DNA of 43,410 nt from Sphingomonadales bacterium (GCA_027486415.1 JAIXPC010000011.1:1-43410), one strand, 5' to 3'; shown: positions 33,703 to 43,328, counted from the stretch's first letter. The notes: a model not told the origin generated them from the letters alone. Numbers and translations: made by a program.

Positions 33703-34841
33703 CGGCCATCGAGATCGCCTTGCTGGCGCTGGCGGCGCTGTTCATCGGCTTCGTCATGGGCCGGGTCAGTGCGCCGGATGCGCCCCTGCCGCCGCCCCCG
33801 CCGCCGCCGACCCCCGATGCCGTGCCCCTGCCGGCGGCTGACCGTATCGGCATCGAAAGCCTGAACGACGCGGCGCTGGTCACGCGCGGGCCGTGGGTGG
33901 AGGCGGCCAATGCCGAGGCGCGCCGCCTGTTCGGTGACCGGGTGGTGGGCAGCGACCTCAGGTTGACCGTGCGCCACCCCGCCGTACTGGATGCCGTCGA
34001 CGCCGTCATTGCCGGCCGCGCCGCCGAGGATCGCGAGATCGCCGGCATCGGCAAGCGCAACCGCAGTTTCCGCGTGCGTGCCGTCAGCGATGGCGATGGC
34101 CGCTGCCTCGTCATGCTGGACGACATCACCCAGGCCAAGATCGCCGAGCGCCAGCGCGTCGATTTCGTTGCCAACGCCAGCCACGAACTGCGGACCCCGC
34201 TGGCGACGCTGACCGGCTTCATCGAGACATTGCAGGGCCCGGCTGCCGACGACACGCCGGCGCGGCAACGGTTCCTTGCCATCATGGCGACCGAGGCCGA
34301 TCGCATGCGCCGGCTGATCGATGACCTGATGAGCCTGTCGCGCATCGAGCTGGACAAGTTCATCCGGCCCACCCAGCCCGTCGATCTGAAGAGCATTGTT
34401 GCCGAGGTCGGCAGCACGCTGGCCATGCGGCTGGAGCGCGACCAGCGCCAGTTGGTCGTCGAGCAGCCCGATGACCTGCCGCAGGTGATCGCCGATCGTG
34501 ACCAGATCCTGCAGGTGCTGCACAACCTCGTGTCGAACGCGCTGAAATATGGCCGCTCCGGCACGCCGATCCGCGTCAGCCTGGCCCCGGTGGCGAATTC
34601 GCCGGGGGGCAGTGTCAAGGTGGCGGTGGCCGACGAGGGCGACGGCATCGCACCCGAACATCTGCCGCGCCTGACCGAGCGTTTCTATCGCGTCGATTCG
34701 CAGCGCAGCCGCTCGCTGGGCGGCACCGGGCTAGGGCTGGCCATCGTCAAGCATATCGTCGAGCGGCACCGCGGCCGGCTGGCCATCGAAAGCCGGCTGG
34801 GCGAGGGCACCACGGTGTCGTTCCTGCTGCCACAGGCCTGA
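33696..34841 (+). CDS. phoR: Phosphate regulon sensor histidine kinase
   Basis: The 381-residue protein (ATG at 33696, GTG at 33699 alternative) has one N-terminal membrane helix (about 4-22) and a Pro-rich linker (residues 31-40). A PAS-like region follows (about 50-145), then the dimerisation/phosphoacceptor domain with His163 in NASHELRTPL and an HATPase domain (NLVSNALKYG, DEGDGIAPEHL, GTGLGLAIVK). It lies directly upstream of the pst operon and pairs with phoB at its end, so it is PhoR by context. The usual control is repression by PstSCAB-PhoU when phosphate is plentiful. Confidence 0.9.
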   Translation: MVTAIEIALLALAALFIGFVMGRVSAPDAPLPPPPPPPTPDAVPLPAADRIGIESLNDAALVTRGPWVEAANAEARRLFGDRVVGSDLRLTVRHPAVLDAVDAVIAGRAAEDREIAGIGKRNRSFRVRAVSDGDGRCLVMLDDITQAKIAERQRVDFVANASHELRTPLATLTGFIETLQGPAADDTPARQRFLAIMATEADRMRRLIDDLMSLSRIELDKFIRPTQPVDLKSIVAEVGSTLAMRLERDQRQLVVEQPDDLPQVIADRDQILQVLHNLVSNALKYGRSGTPIRVSLAPVANSPGGSVKVAVADEGDGIAPEHLPRLTERFYRVDSQRSRSLGGTGLGLAIVKHIVERHRGRLAIESRLGEGTTVSFLLPQA

Positions 34842-34850
34842 TGCAGGCAG

Positions 34851-34879
34851 CGTCACATATCTGTCATTGAAACGTCATA
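34851..34879 (+). promoter_or_regulatory. Pho box upstream of pstS
   Basis: Three 7-bp units (cgtcaca, tgtcatt, cgtcata) repeat every 11 bases, separated by 4-base spacers. A weaker fourth unit (gctcacg) follows at 34884. This is the layout bound by PhoB dimers. It lies between phoR and pstS, 86 bases before the pstS start. Confidence 0.85.
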
Positions 34880-34964
34880 AGCGGCTCACGCAGCACGGCT
34901 AGGGCAAGGCCGTGGGCAACAGGGCAACGGGCCGAATCACCCGTTGAAACACCCGCAAAGGACG

Positions 34965-36026
34965 ATGGTGACACACAGGTTGACTCTGAAGGCCGCTGCC
35001 GGGGCAGGCGTGGTGGCCATGCTGGCGGGCACGCTGGTTGCCTGCACGGGCGGCAGCCGCACCCAGATTCGCATTGTCGGATCGTCCACCGTCTACCCGT
35101 TCACCACGGCGGTTGCCGAACAGTTCAAGCGCAAGTGGCAGGAATTTCCCGCGCCCATCGTCGAATCGACTGGCACTGGCGGCGGCATCAAGCTGATGTG
35201 TGCCGGGCTGGGCGCGCAGTTTCCCGACGCTGCCAACGCGTCGCGCCGCATCAAGAAAAGCGAGCTCGAGGATTGCGCCAGGCATGGCGTGAAGGGCCTG
35301 ATCGAATTGCAGGTCGGCATCGACGGGCTGGTGATCGCCCAGGCGCGCGAGGCGAATTTCCCGTCGCTGACCGAACGTGACGTCTACCTGGCGCTGGCTG
35401 CCAATCCGTTCGGCAAGGGCCCCAACCGCGCCCGCACCTGGAAGGATGTGAACCCCGCGCTGCCCGACATCCGCATCGAGGTGATCGGTCCGCCGCCGAC
35501 ATCGGGCACGCGTGACAGCTTCAACGAGCTTTACATGTTGAAGGGCTGCAACAGCGAGCCGGCGATGAAGGATCTGAAAAAGAGCGACGAGGCCGCGCAC
35601 AAGACGATCTGCGAGCAGGTGCGCGAGGACGGCGCCTATGTCGAAGGCGGCGAGAACGACAATCTGATCGTGCAGAAGATCGCTGCCAATCCGCAGGCGC
35701 TGGGCGTGTTCGGCTTTTCGTTCATGGAGGAAAATGCCGATCGCGTGAAGGACGTGCCCTTGTCGGGCGTCACCGCCACCTATGAAAATATCGCCAGCGG
35801 CAGTTTCCCCGCGTCGCGGCCGCTGTATCTTTACGTGAAGGTACAGCACGTGCCGGCGGTACGCGGCATGCGCGAGTTTCTGGGCGAATATGCCCGCGAA
35901 TCGACCTGGGGCCGGGACGGCTACCTCGCCCGCAAGGGTCTGGTGGCAGCGCCGGAACCGATCCGCCGCGCCGGGGAGGCCATCGCCCGCGACCTCACCC
36001 CGCTCGATGAAGGCACGGTGAAATGA
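34965..36026 (+). CDS. pstS: Phosphate ABC transporter substrate-binding lipoprotein
   Basis: PstS captures phosphate in the periplasm for the PstCAB permease. The start is the ATG at 34965, with a GTG three bases later and a TTG at 34944 also possible. The signal ends at a lipobox (LAGTLVAC, Cys at residue 27), so the protein is a lipoprotein. RIVGSSTVYPFTTAVAEQFK and ESTGTGGGIKLMCAG form the phosphate site, as does the TSGTRDSFNEL loop. It has 353 residues. The Pho box is upstream and the stop overlaps pstC (ATGA). The STG-type site and length are typical of alphaproteobacterial PstS. Confidence 0.95.
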   Translation: MVTHRLTLKAAAGAGVVAMLAGTLVACTGGSRTQIRIVGSSTVYPFTTAVAEQFKRKWQEFPAPIVESTGTGGGIKLMCAGLGAQFPDAANASRRIKKSELEDCARHGVKGLIELQVGIDGLVIAQAREANFPSLTERDVYLALAANPFGKGPNRARTWKDVNPALPDIRIEVIGPPPTSGTRDSFNELYMLKGCNSEPAMKDLKKSDEAAHKTICEQVREDGAYVEGGENDNLIVQKIAANPQALGVFGFSFMEENADRVKDVPLSGVTATYENIASGSFPASRPLYLYVKVQHVPAVRGMREFLGEYARESTWGRDGYLARKGLVAAPEPIRRAGEAIARDLTPLDEGTVK

Positions 36027-37417
36027 GGCTGCTGATCGCCTTTGCGCTGGTCATCGGGCTTGCCGGCATCGCCTATCTGATGGGCAGGGCCCGCGCCGGC
36101 CGCATGGTCGCCGCCGCCGGCGCCGGGATTGGCGCAGTCCATTCGCGCCCGGTCTATCACGGCGCCTATGTGGCGGTGCTGGCGCTCACCCCGGCGCTGC
36201 TGGTGCTGGCCGGCTGGGGCATTGCCGGCGAGCGCGTGATCGAGGCGCAGGTGCTGGGCAGCTTGCCCGCCGCCGAACGTCCGGCGACGCCCAATGACGC
36301 GCAGGCGCTGATGAACGAGGTGCGCGGGCTGGTGCGCCAGGATCTGCCGCAGGCGTTCAACCCGCTCGCGCCGAAACTCACCCCCGTTTACGAGGCGGCA
36401 TCGTCCAATGGCGACCTGCTGGCCGGCGCGCTGGCCGTCGCCCTGCTGGCGATGGGCGGGCTGTGGGGCCTTTCCCGGCTGCGCCCGGATTTCCGTGCCC
36501 GCAACCGCGTCGAAAGCCAGGTCCGCATCCTGCTGCTGCTGGCATCGGCCGTGGCGATCCTCACCACCTTTGGCATCGTGCTGTCGCTGATCTTTGAATC
36601 GCTGCGCTTCTTCCAGATGGTGTCCCCGGTCGAATTCCTCACCGGCCTGCAATGGAGCCCGCAGACGGCCATTCGCGCCGATCAGGTCGGCTCCACCGGT
36701 GCGTTCGGGGCGGTGCCGCTGTTCTGGGGCACGATCTTCATCGGCGCCATCATTGCCATGGCCGTCGCCATTCCGCTCGGCCTGATGTCGGCCATCTATC
36801 TGACCCAATATGCCCAGCCGCGCCTGCGCCGCTGGCTGAAGCCGATCCTGGAGCTGCTCGCCGGCGTCCCCACCGTGGTCTATGGCTTCTTCGCCGCGCT
36901 GACGGTGGCGCCGCTGGTGCGTTCTCTCGCCTTGGCGCTGGGGATGACCGACGCCTCGTCGGACAGTGCGCTCGCTGCCGGCCTGGTGATGGGCGTGATG
37001 ATCATCCCGTTCGTCTCGTCGATGGCGGACGACAGCCTGGCCGCCGTGCCGCGCGCCATGCGCGATGGCAGCTTGGCGATGGGGGCCACCATGTCGGAAA
37101 CGGTGAAGAAGGTGCTGGTGCCCGCCGCCTTGCCCGGCATCATCGGCGGTGTGCTGCTGGCCGTGTCCCGCGCCATCGGCGAAACCATGATCGTGGTGAT
37201 GGCGGCCGGGTTGGCTGCCAACCTGACCGCCAACCCGTTTGACAGTGTCACCACCGTCACCACCCAGATCGTCGCGCTTTTGACTGGCGACCAGGAATTC
37301 GACAGCGCCAAGACGCTTTCGGCCTTCGCGCTGGGGCTGGTGCTGTTCGTGATGACCCTGATCCTCAACATCTATGCGCTGGCCGTGGTGAAGCGGTACC
37401 GCGAGGCCTATGAGTGA
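36023..37417 (+). CDS. pstC: Phosphate ABC transporter permease PstC
   Basis: The 464-residue protein is longer than E. coli PstC (319) because it has an N-terminal extension with extra membrane helices (about residues 1-150). The core permease domain occupies about 240-455 and contains the EAA loop (AAVPRAMRDGSLAMGATMSE). It forms one half of the channel for phosphate import. ATGA overlap with pstS and a 1-base overlap with pstA indicate one operon. The long form is normal for alphaproteobacteria. Confidence 0.95.
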   Translation: MRLLIAFALVIGLAGIAYLMGRARAGRMVAAAGAGIGAVHSRPVYHGAYVAVLALTPALLVLAGWGIAGERVIEAQVLGSLPAAERPATPNDAQALMNEVRGLVRQDLPQAFNPLAPKLTPVYEAASSNGDLLAGALAVALLAMGGLWGLSRLRPDFRARNRVESQVRILLLLASAVAILTTFGIVLSLIFESLRFFQMVSPVEFLTGLQWSPQTAIRADQVGSTGAFGAVPLFWGTIFIGAIIAMAVAIPLGLMSAIYLTQYAQPRLRRWLKPILELLAGVPTVVYGFFAALTVAPLVRSLALALGMTDASSDSALAAGLVMGVMIIPFVSSMADDSLAAVPRAMRDGSLAMGATMSETVKKVLVPAALPGIIGGVLLAVSRAIGETMIVVMAAGLAANLTANPFDSVTTVTTQIVALLTGDQEFDSAKTLSAFALGLVLFVMTLILNIYALAVVKRYREAYE

Positions 37418-38727
37418 TGGCGAGCATGTCTGACTCCCGGCCCCCGAAGGCCGAACGCCAGCCGACGGACTGGACGACGGCGGCGATGCAGCGCCGCATT
37501 GCCGCGCGTTACCGGGGCGAGCGCAATTTCCGCCGGCTGGGCGCGGCGGCGCTGGTGATCGCTGCCGGTTTCCTCGCCTTCCTGCTGTTCACCATCGTCC
37601 GCGACGGGGCGAGCGGCTTCCTGCGCACCGAAGCGCGGATCGACGTGACGTTCGACGCCACGACGCTGGGGGTGGATCCCGCCGCTATTGCCGGCCCGAA
37701 CGGCAAGGCGGTGCTGGCGCGGGCGGATTATCCGGGGCTGCTGCTGAAGGCTGCCGAACAATTGGGGCCGGCGGAGGGCACGCTGTCGGATGCGGCGTGG
37801 CTTGACCTGCGCGCGGCGCTGCTGGCCGATCCGTCGCTGCTGGGCAAGCGGGCGACCCTGTGGGTGCCGGTGCGATCGCAGATCGATCTTCTGGCCAAGG
37901 GCAAATATGATCTGGCCGCCCCGGCCGACAGCCGCGGCGTGTCGGACCGGGAGGTGGCGAACTGGCGCTGGCTCGACAGCCGCGGCCTGCTGCGGACCGG
38001 GTTCAACAGCGCGTTCCTGACCGGCGCGGATTCGACCGAACCGGAACTGGCCGGCATCGGCGGCGCGGCACTGGGATCGTTGCTGACCGTGCTGGTGACG
38101 ATTGCCATCGCCTTCCCGCTGGGCGTGCTGTCGGCGGTGTGGCTGGAAGAATTCGCGCCCAGGGGCCGCATCGCCGACATCATCGAACTGTCGATCAACA
38201 ATCTCGCCGCCGTGCCGTCGATCATCTTCGGCCTGCTGGGCCTGGCGTTCTTCCTGAACTTTGCCGGGATGCCGCGATCGGCGCCACTGGTGGGCGGCAT
38301 CACGCTGGCGTTGATGATCATGCCGGTGATCGTGATTGCCTCGCGCGTGGCGATCAAGGCGGTGCCGCCGTCGATCCGCGATGCGGCGCTGGGCATCGGC
38401 GCCTCGCCCATCCAGGTGGTGTTCCACCATGTGCTGCCGCTGGCGCTGCCCGGCATCATGACCGGCACCATCATCGGTGTTGCCCGTGCGCTGGGCGAAA
38501 CCGCGCCGCTGCTGCTGATCGGCATGCGCGCCTTTGTCACCGACGTGCCGCAGGGTTTCACCCAGCCGGCAACCGTCTTACCGATGCAGGTGTTCCTGTG
38601 GTCGGACGACGTGCAGCGCGGCTTTGTCGAGAAGACCTCGGCGGCCATCATCGTGCTGCTGGTCGTGCTGATCGCGATGAACAGCCTGGCCATCTATCTT
38701 CGCAACCGCTTCGAAAGGCGCTGGTAA
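37417..38727 (+). CDS. pstA: Phosphate ABC transporter permease PstA, long form
   Basis: The 436-residue protein has an N-terminal DUF3333-type domain (about residues 20-200, with YRGERNFRRLGAAALVIAAG), then the permease core with its EAA loop (KAVPPSIRDAALGIGAS). The N-terminal extension is the alphaproteobacterial form; E. coli PstA lacks it. The ATG at 37417 shares one base with the pstC stop (TGATG); a GTG at 37414 is the alternative. PstC and PstA make the inner-membrane channel energised by PstB. Confidence 0.95.
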   Translation: MASMSDSRPPKAERQPTDWTTAAMQRRIAARYRGERNFRRLGAAALVIAAGFLAFLLFTIVRDGASGFLRTEARIDVTFDATTLGVDPAAIAGPNGKAVLARADYPGLLLKAAEQLGPAEGTLSDAAWLDLRAALLADPSLLGKRATLWVPVRSQIDLLAKGKYDLAAPADSRGVSDREVANWRWLDSRGLLRTGFNSAFLTGADSTEPELAGIGGAALGSLLTVLVTIAIAFPLGVLSAVWLEEFAPRGRIADIIELSINNLAAVPSIIFGLLGLAFFLNFAGMPRSAPLVGGITLALMIMPVIVIASRVAIKAVPPSIRDAALGIGASPIQVVFHHVLPLALPGIMTGTIIGVARALGETAPLLLIGMRAFVTDVPQGFTQPATVLPMQVFLWSDDVQRGFVEKTSAAIIVLLVVLIAMNSLAIYLRNRFERRW

Positions 38728-38730
38728 GCC

Positions 38731-39510
38731 ATGAATACCGCCGCGGGCAGCCCCGTGCCCAAGATGACAGCGCGGAACGTCAACGTCTTTTATGGCCAGA
38801 AGCAGGCCATCAAGGACGTGTCGATCGACGTGAGCCGGGAGCACGTGACGGCCTTCATCGGCCCGTCGGGCTGCGGGAAATCGACCTTCCTGCGCTGTCT
38901 CAACCGCATGAACGACACGGTTGATGGCGCGCGCGTCGAAGGCCGCATCGAACTCGATGGGCAGGACATCTATGCCAGCGTCATGGACGTGGTGCAGCTG
39001 CGCGCCCGCGTTGGCATGGTGTTCCAGAAACCCAACCCGTTCCCCAAGTCGATCTATGAGAATGTGGCCTATGGTCCGCGTCTGCACGGCCTGGCGCGCA
39101 GCCGTGCCGACATGGACGAGATCGTGGAAAGCGCGCTCAGGCGCGCTGGCCTGTGGGACGAGGTGAAGGACCGGCTGGGCGAAAGCGGCACCGCCATGTC
39201 GGGCGGGCAGCAGCAGCGGCTGTGCATCGCGCGCGCCATCGCCGTTGATCCGGAAGTGATCCTGATGGACGAGCCGTGCTCGGCGCTCGATCCCATCGCC
39301 ACCGCCCGCATCGAGGAACTGATCGACGAGCTGCGCGGCCGCTATGCCATCGTGATCGTCACCCACAACATGCAGCAGGCGGCGCGCGTCAGCCAGAAGA
39401 CGGCGTTCTTCCACCTCGGCACGCTGGTGGAATATGATGACACGTCGGCGATCTTCACCAACCCGAAAGCGACGCGGACCAAGGATTACATCACCGGCCG
39501 TTACGGCTGA
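38731..39510 (+). CDS. pstB: Phosphate ABC transporter ATPase PstB
   Basis: The 259-residue ATPase has Walker [10 protein letters not shown], signature [15 protein letters not shown], Walker [14 protein letters not shown] and the H-loop in [13 protein letters not shown]. It powers PstCA. The start ([20 protein letters not shown]) is 3 bases after the pstA stop. With PhoU it also transmits phosphate status to PhoR. Confidence 0.97.
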   Translation: MNTAAGSPVPKMTARNVNVFYGQKQAIKDVSIDVSREHVTAFIGPSGCGKSTFLRCLNRMNDTVDGARVEGRIELDGQDIYASVMDVVQLRARVGMVFQKPNPFPKSIYENVAYGPRLHGLARSRADMDEIVESALRRAGLWDEVKDRLGESGTAMSGGQQQRLCIARAIAVDPEVILMDEPCSALDPIATARIEELIDELRGRYAIVIVTHNMQQAARVSQKTAFFHLGTLVEYDDTSAIFTNPKATRTKDYITGRYG

Positions 39511-39530
39511 GTTGTCGAAAGGCTTGCCCC

Positions 39531-40241
39531 ATGGCTGAGAACGCTGCCCATACCGTCAAGAGCTTTGACGAGGATATCGCCCAGCTGCGCGCGGTGATCA
39601 CCCGCATGGGCGGGCTGTGCGAAACGCAGATCGCCGACGCGGTGGACGCGCTGGTGGCCCGCAATGTCGAGGCCGCAGCCCGCGTTGTGGAGCAGGACAA
39701 GCGCATGGACGCGCTGGAGACCGAAGCCGAGGCGCTGGCGCTGAGGATCATCGCCCTGCGCGCGCCGCTGGCCGACGATCTGCGCGAAGTGGTGGCCGCG
39801 ATGAAGATCGCCGGCGTGATGGAGCGCATCGGCGATTATGCCAAGAACATCGCCAAGCGCACGCCGGTGGTGGCGCAGTCGCAGCCGATCGGCCCGGCGG
39901 TGATCGTGCCGGAAATGGCCCGCGCCGTGATCGAGATCATCCGCGACACGCTGGACGCCTTTGTGGATCGCGATGCCGAAAAGGCGCTGGCCATCCTGCA
40001 ACGCGACCAGCAGGTGGACGAATATTACAACTCGCTGTTCCGGGCGCTGCTGACCTTCATGATGGAAAATCCCAACACCATCACGCCGTCGACGCACCTG
40101 CTGTTCGTGGCCAAGAACCTGGAACGCATCGGCGATCACGCCACGTCGGTGGCCGAGATGGTGCATTTCACCGCCACCGGCCAGCGCCCGGCCGAACGCC
40201 CCAAGACTGATTCCACATCGAGTGTCTATACCCCCCACTGA
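39531..40241 (+). CDS. phoU: Phosphate signalling protein PhoU
   Basis: The 236-residue protein is all-helical with the two PhoU repeats (about residues 15-105 and 120-220). Repeated E/D-rich metal-binding helices include VMERIGDYAKNIAKR and KNLERIGDHATSVAEM. PhoU connects PstB to PhoR and keeps the regulon silent under high phosphate. It sits between pstB (20-base gap) and phoB (21 bases), in the normal order. Confidence 0.96.
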   Translation: MAENAAHTVKSFDEDIAQLRAVITRMGGLCETQIADAVDALVARNVEAAARVVEQDKRMDALETEAEALALRIIALRAPLADDLREVVAAMKIAGVMERIGDYAKNIAKRTPVVAQSQPIGPAVIVPEMARAVIEIIRDTLDAFVDRDAEKALAILQRDQQVDEYYNSLFRALLTFMMENPNTITPSTHLLFVAKNLERIGDHATSVAEMVHFTATGQRPAERPKTDSTSSVYTPH

Positions 40242-40262
40242 CCCCCACCAGGAGCCTGACCG

Positions 40263-40979
40263 ATGCGTGCCAAGATCCTGCTTGTCGAAGATGATGCCAG
40301 CCTTGTCGAACTGGTGACCTACAATCTGGAAAAGGAAGGGTTTGACGTCGTCCGCACCGATGATGGCGAGGATGCGCTGACCCTGGCGGAGGAGGAAAAG
40401 CCCGACCTGGTGGTGCTGGACTGGATGATCGCCAACCTGTCGGGGATCGAGGTCTGCCGCCGCCTGCGCCGCGCGCCGGCCACGGCCAACCTGCCCATCG
40501 TCATGCTGACGGCGCGCGGCGATGAGGCCGATCGCATCCGCGGGCTGGAAACCGGCGCCGACGACTACATGACCAAGCCCTTTTCCCCGCGCGAACTCGT
40601 CGCCCGCATCCGTGCCGTGCTGCGCCGCCTGCGCCCGGCGCTGCAGGGCGGCCAGCTGGAATTTGCCGGCATCACCATGGACACGACGGCCCACCGCGTC
40701 ACCCGCGATGGCCACAATGTGCAGCTGGGGCCGACGGAATTCCGCCTGCTGCGCCATTTCCTGGAGCATCCGGGCCGGGTGTTCAGTCGCGAACAGCTGC
40801 TGGACGCGGTGTGGGGCCGCGATGTCTATGTGGAGCAGCGCACGGTCGACGTGCACATCCGCCGGCTTCGCAAGGCGATCAACGCCGGCTCCGATGGCCG
40901 CGAGCTGCCCGATCTGGTCCGTACCGTGCGGTCGGCCGGATACTCGCTGGATGCGACGTCGTCGGCGCAAGCGGCCTGA
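40263..40979 (+). CDS. phoB: Phosphate regulon response regulator PhoB
   Basis: The 238-residue regulator has a receiver domain (phosphoacceptor Asp53 in LVVLDWMI; MLTAR Thr; Lys in MTKPFSPREL) and an OmpR-type winged helix (about 130-232, ending with VRTVRSAGYSL). An AGGAG site precedes its ATG. PhoB binds Pho boxes such as 34851-34879, so the operon is expected to be autoregulated. Its length and the winged-helix sequence RTVDVHIRRLRKAIN are typical of PhoB. Confidence 0.97.
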   Translation: MRAKILLVEDDASLVELVTYNLEKEGFDVVRTDDGEDALTLAEEEKPDLVVLDWMIANLSGIEVCRRLRRAPATANLPIVMLTARGDEADRIRGLETGADDYMTKPFSPRELVARIRAVLRRLRPALQGGQLEFAGITMDTTAHRVTRDGHNVQLGPTEFRLLRHFLEHPGRVFSREQLLDAVWGRDVYVEQRTVDVHIRRLRKAINAGSDGRELPDLVRTVRSAGYSLDATSSAQAA

Positions 40980-41105
40980 TCTCGAACGCGGACAGCCCGT
41001 TCCGATTGCAGTGCTGTCATGTCCGCAGAATCACTTTGCACGCCGGTCCGGCTTGGTTAAACGGCCTCGGGTCTTGATTCCAATCTTGCGAGGGGCGCTT
41101 TTCCG

Positions 41106-42002
41106 ATGACCATCAGCTTTGAAGGCCGTGTTGCGATCGTTACCGGTGCCGGCGGTGGGCTGGGCCGCGCCTATGCGCTGGATCTGGCGCGGCGCGGGGC
41201 CAAGGTGGTGGTGAACGATCTGGGCGGCGCCCGCGATGGTTCGGGTGCGTCGCTGTCGGCCGCGCAGGCCGTGGTGGACGAGATCGCGGCCTTTGGCGGC
41301 GAGGCCATGGCCAATGGCGCCAGCGTCACCGACATGGCCGCCGTTGAAAAGATGGTCGCCAACGTCAAGGAACGCTGGGGCCGCATCGACATCCTGATCA
41401 ACAACGCCGGCATCCTGCGCGACAAGACCTTCGCCAAGATGACCCTGGATGATTTCCGCACCGTGCTGGACGTGCACCTGATGGGCAGTGTCAACTGCAC
41501 CAAGGCGGTGTGGGACCTGATGCGCGAACAGGCCTATGGCCGCATCCTGATGACCACCAGCTCGACCGGTCTCTATGGCAATTTCGGCCAGGCAAACTAT
41601 GGCGCGGCCAAGCTGGGCCTCGTCGGCCTGATGAAGACGCTGGCGCTGGAAGGCGCCAAGTATAATGTCCACGTCAACACCATCGCGCCGCTGGCTGCGA
41701 CCCGCATGACCGAGGATCTGATGCCCCCGGCGCTGCTGGAGAAGATGGGCCCGGAAACCGTGGTGCCGGCGTCGGTCTATCTCGTGTCGGAACAGGCGCC
41801 GACCAACGTCATCCTGAACGCCGGTGCCGGCGGCATCGAGCGGGCCTATGTGACACTGACCCGCGGCGTCCACCTTGGCGCGGACGAGCTGACCGCCGAA
41901 GCCGTGGCGGCGCGTTTCGACGAGATCAGCGACCGCACCGGCGAACTGACGCCGGACAATGGCGGCGCGCAGGCGCAGGTGGCGCTGAGCGGGGCGCGCT
42001 GA
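41106..42002 (+). CDS. SDR, (3R)-hydroxyacyl-CoA dehydrogenase type (MFE-2-like)
   Basis: The 298-residue protein resembles the dehydrogenase domain of peroxisomal multifunctional enzyme 2. It has TGAGGGLGRAYALDLARRG, the NDLGGARDGSG loop, NNAGILRDKTF, the Tyr/Lys pair in NYGAAKLGLVG and NTIAPLAATRMTEDL. It probably oxidises a hydroxyl on an acyl-CoA or steroid-like substrate. The C-terminal ~70 residues after the core add a helix not in minimal SDRs. It is separate from phoB (126-base gap, no clear promoter seen) and followed by repeat copy B with its terminator. Confidence 0.88.
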   Translation: MTISFEGRVAIVTGAGGGLGRAYALDLARRGAKVVVNDLGGARDGSGASLSAAQAVVDEIAAFGGEAMANGASVTDMAAVEKMVANVKERWGRIDILINNAGILRDKTFAKMTLDDFRTVLDVHLMGSVNCTKAVWDLMREQAYGRILMTTSSTGLYGNFGQANYGAAKLGLVGLMKTLALEGAKYNVHVNTIAPLAATRMTEDLMPPALLEKMGPETVVPASVYLVSEQAPTNVILNAGAGGIERAYVTLTRGVHLGADELTAEAVAARFDEISDRTGELTPDNGGAQAQVALSGAR

Positions 42003-42050
42003 CAGCGCGCAGCGCAGTCAGCCGACTCCCGCGAAGCCGGCCAGCGAACG

Positions 42051-42079
42051 AAAAAGGCGGCTCTCAAGCCGCCTTTTTT
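42051..42079 (+). terminator. Terminator after the SDR gene (part of repeat copy B)
   Basis: aaaaaggcggct pairs perfectly with agccgccttttt (12 bp) around ctca, and a T-run ends at 42079. The flanking A-run also makes it work for the minus strand, where DUF2794 transcripts would arrive. Confidence 0.85.
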
Positions 42080-42159
42080 GACTCGTCTGACGGCGTGGCT
42101 CTGCCACGCTCTTCCTTCTCTGCCTGCCCGGATTGGCAGACTCGGCGGCTCTGCCGCCG
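42051..42159 (+). repeat. Structured repeat, copy B (downstream of the SDR gene)
   Basis: After the terminator hairpin come gactcgtctgacg, hairpin gcgtggctctgccacgc (42093-42109), a C/T-rich spacer, a weak hairpin (tgcc/ggca, 42121-42138), then hairpin cggcggctctgccgccg (42143-42159). The order and spacer words match copy A at 24458-24579 in reverse orientation. Loops are tct here and tcc there. Confidence 0.7.
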
Positions 42160-42167
42160 GCTGCCGC

Positions 42168-42509
42168 TCAGCCTTCCACCGCCTTCAACAGCCGCCGCTC
42201 CACCACCGCCAGCACGCCGGCCAGCTCGTGGCCGCGCTTCAGCACCACGCCGCCTTCGCCATAAAGCACCCATTCGCCCTGCCGCGCCCGCAGTGAAGGA
42301 TCCTTCACCAGCCGCACCTCAGGGTTCTCGGCGGCGCGGCGATAGGCGGAAAAGCTCGCCACTTTCGTCCCCAGTTCCAGCGCGTAATCGCGCCACAGGC
42401 CGGCGGCGACCATGCGGCCATAGAGCGACATGATGCGGTCAAGCTCGATCCGGGTGAAGGCGATCTGGCGGGTGCCGGGGGCGGGCGCCAGCGGGATGAT
42501 GTTGGTCAC
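42168..42509 (-). CDS. DUF2794 domain protein
   Basis: The 113-residue cytoplasmic protein matches the DUF2794 family found in alphaproteobacteria: ITFTR-like FTRIELDRIMSLYGRMVA, LWRDYALELG, FSAYRRAAENPEVRLVKDPSL and the GVVLKRGHEL end. No function is known. It is separate from the serine acetyltransferase gene by 31 bases on the same strand, so the two may be co-transcribed. Its 3' end abuts repeat copy B. Confidence 0.9.
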   Translation of the reverse strand: MTNIIPLAPAPGTRQIAFTRIELDRIMSLYGRMVAAGLWRDYALELGTKVASFSAYRRAAENPEVRLVKDPSLRARQGEWVLYGEGGVVLKRGHELAGVLAVVERRLLKAVEG

Positions 42510-42540
42510 GCCCTTGGTGTGACGCGCGCCGGCAGGCAGG

Positions 42541-43227
42541 TCAACCCGAAGCTGAGGAGTTGCGCGGGCGGCGCTGTTCGTCGCGGGCGAGGGCCTCGAT
42601 CTGTGCCTTCAGCACCTCGATCTCGCAGCGCAGCAGTTCCAGCTTCTGCGTTTCCGGATCGAATTTCTGGGCGCAGGGCGTGCCATAGGGCAGGAACGGC
42701 TTCACATATTCATCGGCCGCCATCACCACCGGCTTGGCCGGGATGCCGACCATGGTCGCCCCTTCGGCGACATCGCGGGTGACAACGGCATTGGCGCCGA
42801 TGCGCGCGCCGGCCCCCACCGTGATCGGCCCCAGCACCTGCGCGCCTGATCCGACGATGGCGCCATCGAGGATGGTCGGGTGGCGCTTGCCACCACGGCC
42901 GCCGGCCGGATCGGTGCCGCCCAGCGTCACGCACTGATAGATGGTCACGTCATCGCCGATCTCCGCCGTTTCCCCGATCACCACGAAGCCGTGATCGATG
43001 AAGAAATTGCGCCCGATGCGCGCACCGGGGTGGATGTCGATGGCGGTCAGCATCCGGCTGACATGATTGATCAACCGCGCCAGAAAGAAGAAGCGTGCCG
43101 AAAACAGCGCGTGGGCAATGCGGTGAAAGCCCAGCGCCCAGACGCCGGGATAGGTGAGGATTTCCCAGCGCGAACGCGGTGCCGGGTCGCGGCGTTTCAC
43201 CGAATCGAGATAGGTGATGAGGCCCAT
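42541..43227 (-). CDS. epsC: Serine O-acetyltransferase, EpsC-type
   Basis: The protein has 228 residues from the ATG at 43227. Its N-terminal helical part ([20 protein letters not shown], then [20 protein letters not shown]) and the left-handed beta-helix ([55 protein letters not shown]) match the short EpsC type of CysE. It makes O-acetylserine for cysteine synthesis. The C-terminal helix after about residue 190 is charged. The longer open frame to 43395 crosses a terminator and is not coding there. Confidence 0.92.
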   Translation of the reverse strand: MGLITYLDSVKRRDPAPRSRWEILTYPGVWALGFHRIAHALFSARFFFLARLINHVSRMLTAIDIHPGARIGRNFFIDHGFVVIGETAEIGDDVTIYQCVTLGGTDPAGGRGGKRHPTILDGAIVGSGAQVLGPITVGAGARIGANAVVTRDVAEGATMVGIPAKPVVMAADEYVKPFLPYGTPCAQKFDPETQKLELLRCEIEVLKAQIEALARDEQRRPRNSSASG

Positions 43228-43290
43228 GGCTGTTCTCCAGCGCGCCGGGGGCGGGCTCGCGATTTGAGCCGAACTTAGTCGCTTGGCAGC

Positions 43291-43328
43291 AAAAAGGCCA
43301 GCCATCCCGGCCGGGATGACTGACCTTT
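43291..43328 (-). terminator. Minus-strand terminator upstream of epsC
   Basis: A 15-bp stem on the minus strand (aaggtcagtcatccc with gggatggctggcctt, two G-U pairs) around ggcc is followed by TTTTT. It ends a gene that enters from the right edge. Confidence 0.8.
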
